From Burkholderiales bacterium (lineage in GTDB: Bacteria > Pseudomonadota > Gammaproteobacteria > Burkholderiales > Burkholderiaceae_C): DNA of 64,000 nt. The first letter of the stretch is position 1, and the number at the start of each line of letters is the position of its first letter. This document shows positions 56,600 through 64,000 of the stretch, piece after piece. Position numbers and translations under genes: made by a program. The DNA lies in the NCBI GenBank assembly GCA_016185015.1, contig JACPOI010000028.1:86173-150172 (forward strand), given 5' to 3'. Under the pieces are notes generated by a model. That model was given only the letters and a program-made list of their open reading frames with translations, made no database searches and was not told the origin of the DNA.

Positions 56600-57415
56600 A
56601 TGCCTGAATTGCCCGAAGTCGAAGCCACGCGCCTGAGTTTTGCCGACCGCATCACCGGGGCCAGCATCGTCTCGGCCTGGTGTGGCAAGCCCCTGCGCTG
56701 GCCACTCGGATTGCCCGTGGCCGGGCTCGCCGGGCGCCGCGTGCGGGGGGTGCGCCGGCGCGGCAAGTATTTGCTGATCGATCTGGACGCCGGCCTGCTG
56801 CTCCTGCACCTGGGCATGTCGGGCAGTCTGAGTTTTGGCGCCAGCCTGCCGCCCCGCGGTGCGCACGACCACTTCGAACTCGCCACCACCCATGGCACCC
56901 TTCGCCTGAACGACCCGCGCCGCTTCGGTGCCGTGGTCTGGGCGCCGGACCAGGACGCACCGCTGGCGCACAAGCTGCTCGGAGGCCTGGGCGTGGAGCC
57001 GTTGTCGGAGGAATTTGATGCCGCGGATTTCCATGCTGCCCTCAAGACGCGCAAGGCCGCGATCAAGCAGGTGCTGCTGGCCGGTGACGTGGTGGTCGGC
57101 GTGGGCAATATCTATGCGTCCGAGGCCCTGTTCCTGGCCGGCATCCGCCCCACCCTGAGTGCAGCCCGTCTGAGCCGGCCGCGCGCGCAAAAGCTGCATG
57201 CCGCCGTTCGCGATGTGCTGGGGCGGGCCCTGGCGGCGGGGGGCACCACGCTGAGGAACTACTCCAACGCGGTGGGGGAGCGCGGCAATTTCCAGTTCGA
57301 GGCCATGGTCTATGGCCGCGAGGGCCAGCCCTGCAGGGTATGCGGTACGCCGGTCAAAGCCATGCGGCAGGGACAACGCGCGACATTTTTCTGCCCAAGC
57401 TGCCAGAAAACATGA
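56600..57415 (+). CDS. mutM: Formamidopyrimidine-DNA glycosylase
   Basis: MutM excises 8-oxoguanine from DNA. The 271-residue protein has the catalytic N-terminal proline and glutamate (MPELPEVE), the GMSGSL motif, DPRRFG, and a C-terminal zinc finger (C-R-V-C-G-T-P, then C-P-S-C). It is divergent from the TPR gene. mutY, which removes adenine opposite 8-oxoguanine, is two genes downstream. Confidence 0.97.
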   Translation: MPELPEVEATRLSFADRITGASIVSAWCGKPLRWPLGLPVAGLAGRRVRGVRRRGKYLLIDLDAGLLLLHLGMSGSLSFGASLPPRGAHDHFELATTHGTLRLNDPRRFGAVVWAPDQDAPLAHKLLGGLGVEPLSEEFDAADFHAALKTRKAAIKQVLLAGDVVVGVGNIYASEALFLAGIRPTLSAARLSRPRAQKLHAAVRDVLGRALAAGGTTLRNYSNAVGERGNFQFEAMVYGREGQPCRVCGTPVKAMRQGQRATFFCPSCQKT

Positions 57416-57484
57416 AAAAACGCCGCTAACTCAGTGTTATATTGGAAAATCTGGCCTGAATACTAATAAGGCGAGGGGGATACC

Positions 57485-59455
57485 TTGGCGACGTCTTTCA
57501 ACGAACAATTCGATCAGCACGGCACGTGGCGGCGTGAGTTCGCCCTGCGCCTGAAGCTGCTGGGCGAATGGATGAAAGACCATGACCTGCTCGACGCCGC
57601 CGTCGAGGAGCGTCTGCATCGGCTGGAAATGCAGGTCCGTGCGGACAAGGTCATGGTGGCCTTCGTCGCCGAGTTCTCGCGTGGCAAGTCCGAGCTGATC
57701 AACGCCATCTTCTTCGCCGGCTACGGTCGGCGCATCATGCCGGCCAGCGCCGGGCGCACCACCATGTGCCCGACCGAGATGGGTTACGACGCCGAGGTGC
57801 CGCCCTGCCTGCGCCTGCTGCCCATCGAAACCCGCCTGCAACCCCAGTCCCTGATGGAATGGCGCATGGTCCCCGAGAAGTGGACCCGCGTCGACCTCGA
57901 CGTCAACGACCCGCAGCAGCTGGCCATGGCGCTGGAGAAAGTCTCCGAGACCCGCCGCGTGACGCTGGAAGAGGCGCGCGCCCTGGGCTTCTGGAGCAGC
58001 CAGTCCCCGAACGACACCCCGCTCATGGACGCCCAGGGCAAGGTTGAGGTGCCCAAGTGGCGCCACGCCCTCATCAACATCGCCCACCCCCTGCTCAAGC
58101 AGGGCCTGGTCATCCTTGACACCCCGGGCCTCAACGCCATCGGTGCCGAACCCGAGCTGACGGTCAGCCTGGTGCCGCAGGCGCATGCCGTGGTCTTCAT
58201 CCTGGGGGCCGATACCGGCGTCACCAAGTCCGACCTCGAGATCTGGCGCGAACACCTGATCACCGAGTCCGCGGTCGGGACCGACACCCGACTGGTCGTG
58301 CTCAACAAGATCGACTCGCTCTGGGACGCGCTGAGTTCGCCGGCTCAGATCCAGATGCAGATCGACCGCCAGCGCGCCACCACGGCCGAAATCCTCGGCC
58401 TGTCGCGCGAGCAGGTGCTGCCCGTCTCGGCCCAGAAGGGCCTGGTCGCCAAGGTCACCGAGGACGCCAAGCTGCTGCAGGCCAGCTGCCTGCCCGCGCT
58501 GGAAGAAGCGCTGGCACAGCGCATCATGGGCCAGCGCCAGCGCATCCTGGGCGCGGCCGTGGCGGTCGGCATCTCCGACCTGCAGCTCGAAGTGGGCCGG
58601 GTGCTCAACATCCGCCGCCGCGACCTCAACGAGCAGATGCTCGAACTCAAGGGCCTGCAGGGCAAGAACGCCGCCGTCATCAAGCACATGCGCCTGCGCA
58701 TCTCGCAGGAGCAGGCCGAGTTCGACCGCGCCGGCGCCAAGATCCATGCCGTGCGCTCGGTACATCTCAAGCTGTTGCGCGACGTGTTCGCGCTGCTGAG
58801 CACCAAGAGCCTGCGCGCCGAGATGAACCAGCTGATGCAGTCGCTGCTGCAGACCGGTCTCAAGCTGGGCGTCAAGAAATCCTACGGCGACACCTTCGAT
58901 CGCCTGCGCGAAAACCTGCGCCGGGTGCAGTCGCTGATGGGCGAGATCCAGATCATGCTGGCCACCTCCTTCAAGCAGCTCAATGCCGAACAGGGCTTCT
59001 CGCTGCAGCCGCCGGCCGAGCCTTCGCTGCAGTCCTATATCGACAACCTCGACCAGGTTGAGCGTGGCCATCTGCAGTACCTGGGTCTGGGTAATGCCTT
59101 CCGCCTGGCCCAGCCCGAGTTTGCCGACCGTCTGGTGCGCGCCCTGGCCACGCGCCTGCGCAGCGTCTACCAGTCGGCCCTCGGTGACGTGGAGCTGTGG
59201 AGCAAGTCGGCCGCGGCCCAGCTTGATGCCCAGCTGCGCGAGCGCCGTCGCAACTTCAGCCGCCGGCTCGAGGCGATCGACCGCATCCAGCAGGCCGCGG
59301 GCGGTCTGGACGAGCGCATCGCTGAAATCAACGAGCAATTCCGTGCACTGGCCCAGCTCGATGCCAAGCTGCTTGAGCTCACGGCCTACCTGATCCGGGC
59401 GCAGGACGTCACCAAGCCCAAGGACACGCTGGCCGCCGAACTGCTGGCTTCGTGA
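57485..59455 (+). CDS. Dynamin-like large GTPase
   Basis: The 656-residue protein has a dynamin-family GTPase domain. The P-loop is EFSRGKSE (63-70; the first glycine of the consensus is alanine at 62), G2 threonines lie in RTTMCPTE, G3 is DTPGL (212-216) and G4 is NKID (274-277). A long helical region with coiled-coil character follows (about 350-640). It begins with TTG at 57485, preceded by GAGGGGGA; the next in-frame ATG at residue 30 would remove part of the lead helix. It lies between mutM and mutY and overlaps mutY by four bases. The cellular role (membrane remodelling or genome maintenance) is unknown. Confidence 0.9.
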   Translation: MATSFNEQFDQHGTWRREFALRLKLLGEWMKDHDLLDAAVEERLHRLEMQVRADKVMVAFVAEFSRGKSELINAIFFAGYGRRIMPASAGRTTMCPTEMGYDAEVPPCLRLLPIETRLQPQSLMEWRMVPEKWTRVDLDVNDPQQLAMALEKVSETRRVTLEEARALGFWSSQSPNDTPLMDAQGKVEVPKWRHALINIAHPLLKQGLVILDTPGLNAIGAEPELTVSLVPQAHAVVFILGADTGVTKSDLEIWREHLITESAVGTDTRLVVLNKIDSLWDALSSPAQIQMQIDRQRATTAEILGLSREQVLPVSAQKGLVAKVTEDAKLLQASCLPALEEALAQRIMGQRQRILGAAVAVGISDLQLEVGRVLNIRRRDLNEQMLELKGLQGKNAAVIKHMRLRISQEQAEFDRAGAKIHAVRSVHLKLLRDVFALLSTKSLRAEMNQLMQSLLQTGLKLGVKKSYGDTFDRLRENLRRVQSLMGEIQIMLATSFKQLNAEQGFSLQPPAEPSLQSYIDNLDQVERGHLQYLGLGNAFRLAQPEFADRLVRALATRLRSVYQSALGDVELWSKSAAAQLDAQLRERRRNFSRRLEAIDRIQQAAGGLDERIAEINEQFRALAQLDAKLLELTAYLIRAQDVTKPKDTLAAELLAS

Positions 59456-60528
59456 GCCGGCCGCCGCGTTCCTCGCCTCCCCCTCCTGTGGGCATGCCGG
59501 CTGACTGGGCCAGCCGTGTGCTGCGCTGGCAGTCCGTGCACGGCCGCAAGGACCTGCCCTGGCAGGGCACACAGGATCCCTACCGGGTCTGGCTCTCCGA
59601 GATCATGCTGCAGCAGACCCAGGTGGTCACCGTGCGCGACTACTACGCACGTTTCCTGCAGCGTTTCCCCGATGTCAGGTCCCTGGCAGCCGCCAGACTC
59701 GACGAGGTGCTGGCCCTGTGGAGCGGCCTGGGCTACTACAGCCGTGCGCGCAATCTGCACGGCTGCGCCGTCCAGGTGCTACAGGTCCACGGGGGTGAAT
59801 TCCCACGTACCGCCTTGGCGTTGCAGACCCTGCCGGGCATCGGCCCGTCTACAGCTGCGGCCATCGCTTCCATCTGCTTCGGCGAGCGTGTGGCCATCCT
59901 CGACGGCAACGTCAAGCGCGTGCTCACGCGCGCCCTGGGCTTTGGCGCCGACCTGGCCGTGGGGGCCAACGAACGCGCCCTCTGGGCCCTGGCCACGGAA
60001 CTGCTGCCGCAGCGCGACCTGGCGCGTGCCATGCCGCGCTACACCCAGGCCGTGATGGACCTGGGCGCCACCGTCTGCCTGGCGCGCAAACCCTTGTGCG
60101 CCGCCTGCCCCTTGACGGAGGTCTGTGTGGCGCGGCGCGAAGGCCGGCCCGAAAGTTATCCGGTCAAGACACGCAAGCTCAAGCGCAGCGCGCAATCGCT
60201 CTGGCTCCTGTGGGCACAGACACGCGACGGCGCGGTATGGTTGAGGCAGCGGCCCACGCCCGGCGTCTGGGCCGGCCTGTACTGCCTGGAGCTGTTCGAC
60301 AGCTACGAGGAGTTGAGTGTTGCCATCCCGCAGGCCTACCGGGACCGCCTGCAGGAACTGCAGGCCTTCACCCATGTGCTCACGCACAAGGACCTGCATC
60401 TGCATCCGGTGCGCGTGTTATTGCCGGCCAAGGTGAAACCGTCGGCGCAGGGGGGGTGGCAGGCGGCCGCCGCCTGGCCGGGCCTTGGGCTGCCGGCGCC
60501 GGTGCGCAAGCTGCTCCAGCAGGGCTGA
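59452..60528 (+). CDS. mutY: A/G-specific adenine glycosylase
   Basis: MutY removes adenine mispaired with 8-oxoguanine. The 358-residue protein has catalytic Glu50 (SEIMLQQTQV), the helix-hairpin-helix LPGIGPSTAAAI, and Asp151 (ILDGNVKRV). The 4Fe-4S cysteines follow the pattern C-x6-C-x2-C-x5-C, and a C-terminal Nudix-like 8-oxoG recognition domain is present. The GTG start overlaps the GTPase stop (GTGA); an ATG at 59494 is the alternative. Confidence 0.96.
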   Translation: MSRPPRSSPPPPVGMPADWASRVLRWQSVHGRKDLPWQGTQDPYRVWLSEIMLQQTQVVTVRDYYARFLQRFPDVRSLAAARLDEVLALWSGLGYYSRARNLHGCAVQVLQVHGGEFPRTALALQTLPGIGPSTAAAIASICFGERVAILDGNVKRVLTRALGFGADLAVGANERALWALATELLPQRDLARAMPRYTQAVMDLGATVCLARKPLCAACPLTEVCVARREGRPESYPVKTRKLKRSAQSLWLLWAQTRDGAVWLRQRPTPGVWAGLYCLELFDSYEELSVAIPQAYRDRLQELQAFTHVLTHKDLHLHPVRVLLPAKVKPSAQGGWQAAAAWPGLGLPAPVRKLLQQG

Positions 60529-60533
60529 CCAGC

Positions 60534-61394
60534 TCAGCCGCCGATTTCGCGGTGGCGCCGCAGCGTGTTCCAGCGCGTGGCGAAACGACGCGCCAGTTCT
60601 TCCACCAGATAGACCGAGCGGTGCTGGCCACCGGTGCAGCCTATGGCCACGGTCACGTAGCTGCGGTGGTTCTGCGACATGGCGTCCAGCCAGTGCGTGA
60701 GAAAAGCCTCGATGTGCTCCAGCATGCGGCCGGCCTCGGGCTGGGCGCGCAGGAAGGTCGCCACCGGCTCGTCGCGGCCGGTCAAGGGACGCAACTCGGG
60801 CTCGTAATGCGGGTTGGGCAGCATGCGCACGTCGAACACATAGTCGGCGTCGACCGGGATGCCGCGTTTGTAGGCGAAGGACTCGAACACCAGCGTGAGC
60901 TGGCTGCCCGGCAGTTGGATCACTTCCTTGATGTAACCCTGCAGCTGCGAAGGCCGGATCAGGCTGGTGTCGATCACGTGGGCCTGCTCGCGCAGGGCTC
61001 CCATCAACTCGCGTTCAAGCTCGATGGCTTCCACCAGCACGCGGTTGAGGTCGACGTCTTCGCGCATGGCCTGCGACAGCGGGTGCTTGCGCCGGGTCTC
61101 AGAGTAACGACGCACCAGGGTATCGGTGGAGGCGTCTAGGAACAGCGGCTTGATTGCGATGCCCTGCTGGCGCAGCGTGGCGAGCAGCGGCGGCACTTGC
61201 GGCAGCGAGGTGGCGCTGCGCACGTCCATGGCAATGGCCACACGGCTGGCCTGGTGCTGCTGCTCCAGCGTCACGAAAGGCAGCAGCAGTTCGGGGGGCA
61301 GGTTGTCCACGCAGTAGTAACCGGCATCTTCCAGCGCGTTGAGCGCCACCGACTTGCCGGAACCGGACATGCCGGTGATGAGGACGATTTCCAT
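60534..61394 (-). CDS. rapZ: RNase adapter protein RapZ (P-loop ATPase)
   Basis: RapZ binds nucleotide and, in enterobacteria, guides RNase E to the small RNA GlmZ, tuning amino-sugar synthesis. The 286-residue protein has Walker A GMSGSGKS (8-15), [13 protein letters not shown] and the conserved C-terminal [12 protein letters not shown]. The ATG at 61394 starts the family consensus MEIVLITG; a start two codons upstream is possible. In beta-proteobacteria the RNA target is not established. Confidence 0.95.
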   Translation of the reverse strand: MEIVLITGMSGSGKSVALNALEDAGYYCVDNLPPELLLPFVTLEQQHQASRVAIAMDVRSATSLPQVPPLLATLRQQGIAIKPLFLDASTDTLVRRYSETRRKHPLSQAMREDVDLNRVLVEAIELERELMGALREQAHVIDTSLIRPSQLQGYIKEVIQLPGSQLTLVFESFAYKRGIPVDADYVFDVRMLPNPHYEPELRPLTGRDEPVATFLRAQPEAGRMLEHIEAFLTHWLDAMSQNHRSYVTVAIGCTGGQHRSVYLVEELARRFATRWNTLRRHREIGG

Positions 61395-61419
61395 GGCCAT
61401 GGTCTTGCGCCCGGTTCGC

Positions 61420-63081
61420 TCAGCTGCCGGACTGCAGCATTTCCTTGGCGTGGGCCAGCGTGGTGCTGGACAGGCGCTCGCCGCCCAGCATGCGCGCGAT
61501 CTCGGCCACACGCGCCTCGCCCTGCACCGGGGTCACCGTGCTCAGCGTGACCTGGCCCTGGCGCTGCTTGGCCACCACCAGGTGGTGGTCGGCGCAGGCC
61601 GCCACCTGCGGCAGGTGCGTGACGGCCATGACCTGGCGGTCGCGGCCCAGCTGTTTCATGAGGCGGCCTACGGTCTCGGCCACGGCGCCGCCCACGCCGG
61701 CATCCACCTCGTCGAAGATCAAGGTTTGCGCCGTGCCGAGCTGGCTGGTGGTGACGGCAATGGCCAGCGCGATGCGCGAGAGTTCCCCGCCCGAAGCCAC
61801 CTTGCCCACCGGGCGCGGCGTGCTGCCCGCGTGCCCGGCCACCAGGAAGTTCACCTCTTCCAGGCCGCTTTGCATGGGGTGTTCGGCTTTCTGCAGCGTC
61901 ACCTCGAAGCGCCCGCCCTGCATGCCCAGGCCCTGCATGGCCTGGGTGATGGCCTGGGCCAGCTTGGGTGCGGCCACGGCGCGGACCTTGGAGACAGCCT
62001 GCGCCTGTTTCATATAGGCGGCCTGGGCCTGCTGCTCGGCGCTTTCCAGGGCGGCCAGATCGGCGGCCGCGTCGAGTTTGGCGAGTTCGTCCTTCCAGCC
62101 GGCCAGGGTGGCGGCCAGTTCCTCCGGCGGGCGCTTGTAGCGGCGCGCCAGCGACATCCAGGAGGTCATGCGCGCGTCCAGCTCGGCCAGGCGCTCCGGG
62201 TCCAGGTCGGTGCGGCGCAGGTAGGCGCGCAGCGTATGCACGCTGTCTTCCACCTGCGCCAGGCTGGAGTTCAAGACCTCCGCCAGCGATTTGAATTCAG
62301 GCTCCAGATGCTCCTGATTTTGTAGCGTCTGGCGGGCACTGCCCAAGGCGTGTGCGGCACCGCCGTCCTCTCCCTCGAGCGCATCCAGCGCGCCCTGGGC
62401 GGCATCGAGCAAAGCCTGGGCATGGGCCAGGCGGCTGTGGTCGGTATTGAGCGTTTCCCATTCGCCGGCCTGGGGTGCGAGTTTTTCGATCTCGCCGATC
62501 TGCCAGCCCAGGCGCTCACGTTCGCGCTGCAGGCTGTCCTGGGCCTTGCGGGCTTCGTCCAGCGTGGTCTGGGCCTCGCGCCATAGCCCCCAGGTGTGGC
62601 TCAGGGCGCTGGTGTCGAGCTGGGCGTAGGCGTCGAGGAGGCCGCGCACGGCCTCGGTGCGCGTCAGGCTCTGCCAGGCATGCTGGCCGTGGATGTCGAA
62701 GAGGCGCTCGCCCAACTCACGCAGCTGGGTCGCGGTGGCCGGGCTGCCGTTGATCCAGGCGCGGCTTTTGCCTTGCGTGTCCACGGTGCGGCGCAACAGC
62801 AGGGTGAAACCGGGGTCGAAGCCCGGGTCGAAACCGGCTTCTTCCAGCCAGCCCAGCAGGGCGGTGCATTCGCCGAACTCGGCGCTCACGTCGGTGCGGC
62901 TGGCGCCTTCGCGGATCAGACCGGTGTCGGAGCGGGCCCCGGTGACGAGCTGCAGGGCGTCGATCAGGATAGACTTGCCGGCACCGGTCTCGCCGGTCAG
63001 CACGCTGAAACCGCTCTCGAGATCGAGCTCGAGTTCGCTGATGATGACGAAATCCCGCAGGACGATGCGCTTGAGGCTCAT
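61420..63081 (-). CDS. recN: DNA repair protein RecN
   Basis: This SMC-like ATPase of double-strand-break repair is 553 residues long. It has N-terminal Walker A GETGAGKS (30-37), a central antiparallel coiled-coil (about 150-390) and a C-terminal ABC signature ([13 protein letters not shown]) with Walker B ([12 protein letters not shown]). It overlaps the nadK stop by four bases; nadK-recN is a conserved pair. Confidence 0.97.
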   Translation of the reverse strand: MSLKRIVLRDFVIISELELDLESGFSVLTGETGAGKSILIDALQLVTGARSDTGLIREGASRTDVSAEFGECTALLGWLEEAGFDPGFDPGFTLLLRRTVDTQGKSRAWINGSPATATQLRELGERLFDIHGQHAWQSLTRTEAVRGLLDAYAQLDTSALSHTWGLWREAQTTLDEARKAQDSLQRERERLGWQIGEIEKLAPQAGEWETLNTDHSRLAHAQALLDAAQGALDALEGEDGGAAHALGSARQTLQNQEHLEPEFKSLAEVLNSSLAQVEDSVHTLRAYLRRTDLDPERLAELDARMTSWMSLARRYKRPPEELAATLAGWKDELAKLDAAADLAALESAEQQAQAAYMKQAQAVSKVRAVAAPKLAQAITQAMQGLGMQGGRFEVTLQKAEHPMQSGLEEVNFLVAGHAGSTPRPVGKVASGGELSRIALAIAVTTSQLGTAQTLIFDEVDAGVGGAVAETVGRLMKQLGRDRQVMAVTHLPQVAACADHHLVVAKQRQGQVTLSTVTPVQGEARVAEIARMLGGERLSSTTLAHAKEMLQSGS

Positions 63082-63980
63082 GAGCTCGTGATCCCTTCGT
63101 TCCAGTGCAGCTTCTGCCGCAGGGTGTCGAAATAGCTCCAGCCGCGCGGGTGCAGGAATCGCACACTGTGCTCCGAGCGGCGCACGATGATGCGGTCGCC
63201 GTGGTGCAGCGCGGACAGGGACTGCATGTCGAAGTTGGCAATGGCTTCGCGGTCCGAGGCGATCTCGATGGCGACCTCGGACTGGCTGGACAGCACGATG
63301 GGGCGGTTGGACAGGGTATGCGGCGCGATCGGCGCCAGCACCCAGCCGGCGATGGCCGGGTGCAGGATGGGGCCGCCGGCCGACAGGGAGTAGGCCGTGG
63401 AGCCCGTCGGGGTGGCGATGATCAGGCCGTCGGCACGCTGGTTGGCCACGAAGTGGCCGTCCACCTCGACGCGCAGTTCCACCATGCCCGAGGAGTTGCC
63501 GCGGTGCACCACCACGTCGTTCATGGCCAGGGTATCGAACACGCAGTTGCCCTGGCGCAGCACGCGGGCGTGCATGAGCTGGCGCTTTTCCTCTTCGTAC
63601 TCGCCGCGCAGCATGGGCGGCAGCACGGTCTCAAAGCTGCCGAAAGGAATGTCGGTCATGAAACCCAGCCGGCCGTGGTTGATGCCGATCACCGGCACGC
63701 CTGAGCTGGCCAGCTGCCGGCCAATGCCCAGCATGGTGCCGTCACCGCCCACCACCAGGACCAGATCGCATTGCTGGCTGATGGCAGCCAGATCCAGCAC
63801 CGGGTGGCCCTCCAGCCCGGCGTTGGTCGCGGTCTGTTCTTCCACCACCACGGCACAACCCTGGGACTGCAGGAAGGCAGCAATGTCAGCCAGCGCCGGG
63901 CGCGCGCGGCTGCCCTGGCTGCCGCCGGCGACGGTCTGGTATTTGCCGATCAGGGCTACCTGGCGGAATCTGGAGTTCAT
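63078..63980 (-). CDS. nadK: NAD kinase
   Basis: The enzyme phosphorylates NAD to NADP. The 300-residue protein has the catalytic GGDGT motif (78-82), the NDVVVHRG segment and the glycine-rich [17 protein letters not shown]. The ATG at 63980 is chosen over one two codons upstream. It completes, with nadC and nadA, three NAD(P) synthesis genes in this window. The last 20 bases of the window upstream of it are AT-rich and may hold the promoter. Confidence 0.97.
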   Translation of the reverse strand: MNSRFRQVALIGKYQTVAGGSQGSRARPALADIAAFLQSQGCAVVVEEQTATNAGLEGHPVLDLAAISQQCDLVLVVGGDGTMLGIGRQLASSGVPVIGINHGRLGFMTDIPFGSFETVLPPMLRGEYEEEKRQLMHARVLRQGNCVFDTLAMNDVVVHRGNSSGMVELRVEVDGHFVANQRADGLIIATPTGSTAYSLSAGGPILHPAIAGWVLAPIAPHTLSNRPIVLSSQSEVAIEIASDREAIANFDMQSLSALHHGDRIIVRRSEHSVRFLHPRGWSYFDTLRQKLHWNEGITSS

Positions 63981-64000
63981 TCGCAAATTACATCATTAAA

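Overview
The window is a contiguous piece of a GC-rich chromosome from a betaproteobacterium of the order Burkholderiales, most probably family Comamonadaceae (Polaromonas, Rhodoferax, Hydrogenophaga, Acidovorax and relatives). This is inferred from gene content and order: hemA-prfA-prmC, ubiE-Tim44-ubiJ-ubiB, fmdB-DUF502-aspS-nudB, lolB-ispE-tRNA(Gln)-prs-rplY-pth, recN-nadK and a two-gene cyanophycin synthetase locus. It is almost wholly core chromosome. I see no transposase, phage gene, CRISPR array or rRNA, one tRNA, and no gene-free stretch longer than about 200 bases.

Layout. 1-4.4 kb: end of imuB, dnaE2 (SOS mutagenic polymerase) and an unrecognised small gene. 4.4-7.8 kb (minus): hemA-prfA-prmC. 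7.8-9.4 kb: a small membrane protein and two tandem paralogous outer-membrane barrels. 9.5-14.5 kb (minus): complete ugpBAECQ glycerol-3-phosphate uptake operon with hairpins after ugpB. 14.7-18.6 kb: a 1297-residue FAD/Fe-S dehydrogenase fusion. 18.6-22.9 kb: DUF971 protein, ubiE, Tim44-like protein, ubiJ, ubiB. 23-24.4 kb: a Na+/solute symporter. 24.5-29.9 kb: fmdB, DUF502, aspS, nudB, an EEP-family phosphodiesterase and clsB. 29.9-31.1 kb: folE plus a BLUF blue-light sensor. 31.1-32.9 kb: a 144-base imperfect palindrome, then an orphan MinD-like ATPase and a GGDEF protein (minus). 33-36.7 kb: thermonuclease, moeB-like, S41 protease, gpmA. 36.8-39 kb: rhodanese, grxC, secB, gpsA. 39-46.8 kb: the cyanophycin locus. 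46.8-50.5 kb: nadC, nadA, coaD, a histidine phosphatase, a ferredoxin. 50.5-56.6 kb (minus): small secreted protein, pth, rplY, prs, tRNA-Gln, ispE, lolB, a TPR protein. 56.6-60.5 kb: mutM, a dynamin-like GTPase, mutY. 60.5-64 kb (minus): rapZ, recN, nadK.

The best candidate for an under-described system is the cyanophycin locus (39.06-46.75 kb). Two synthetase genes, a full-length CphA and a shorter CphA-like protein with a broken Mur-ligase P-loop, face a divergent pair encoding a fused ABC transporter with an unusual N-terminal PH-like plus zinc-ribbon module and a DUF1854 protein. A perfect 13-bp palindrome lies in the shared intergenic region. Other points are folE-BLUF coupling, the orphan MinD-like/GGDEF pair, the dynamin-like GTPase between the two 8-oxoguanine repair genes, and the symmetrical 144-base repeat.

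All calls rest on reading the sequence and on family knowledge; no database search was run.
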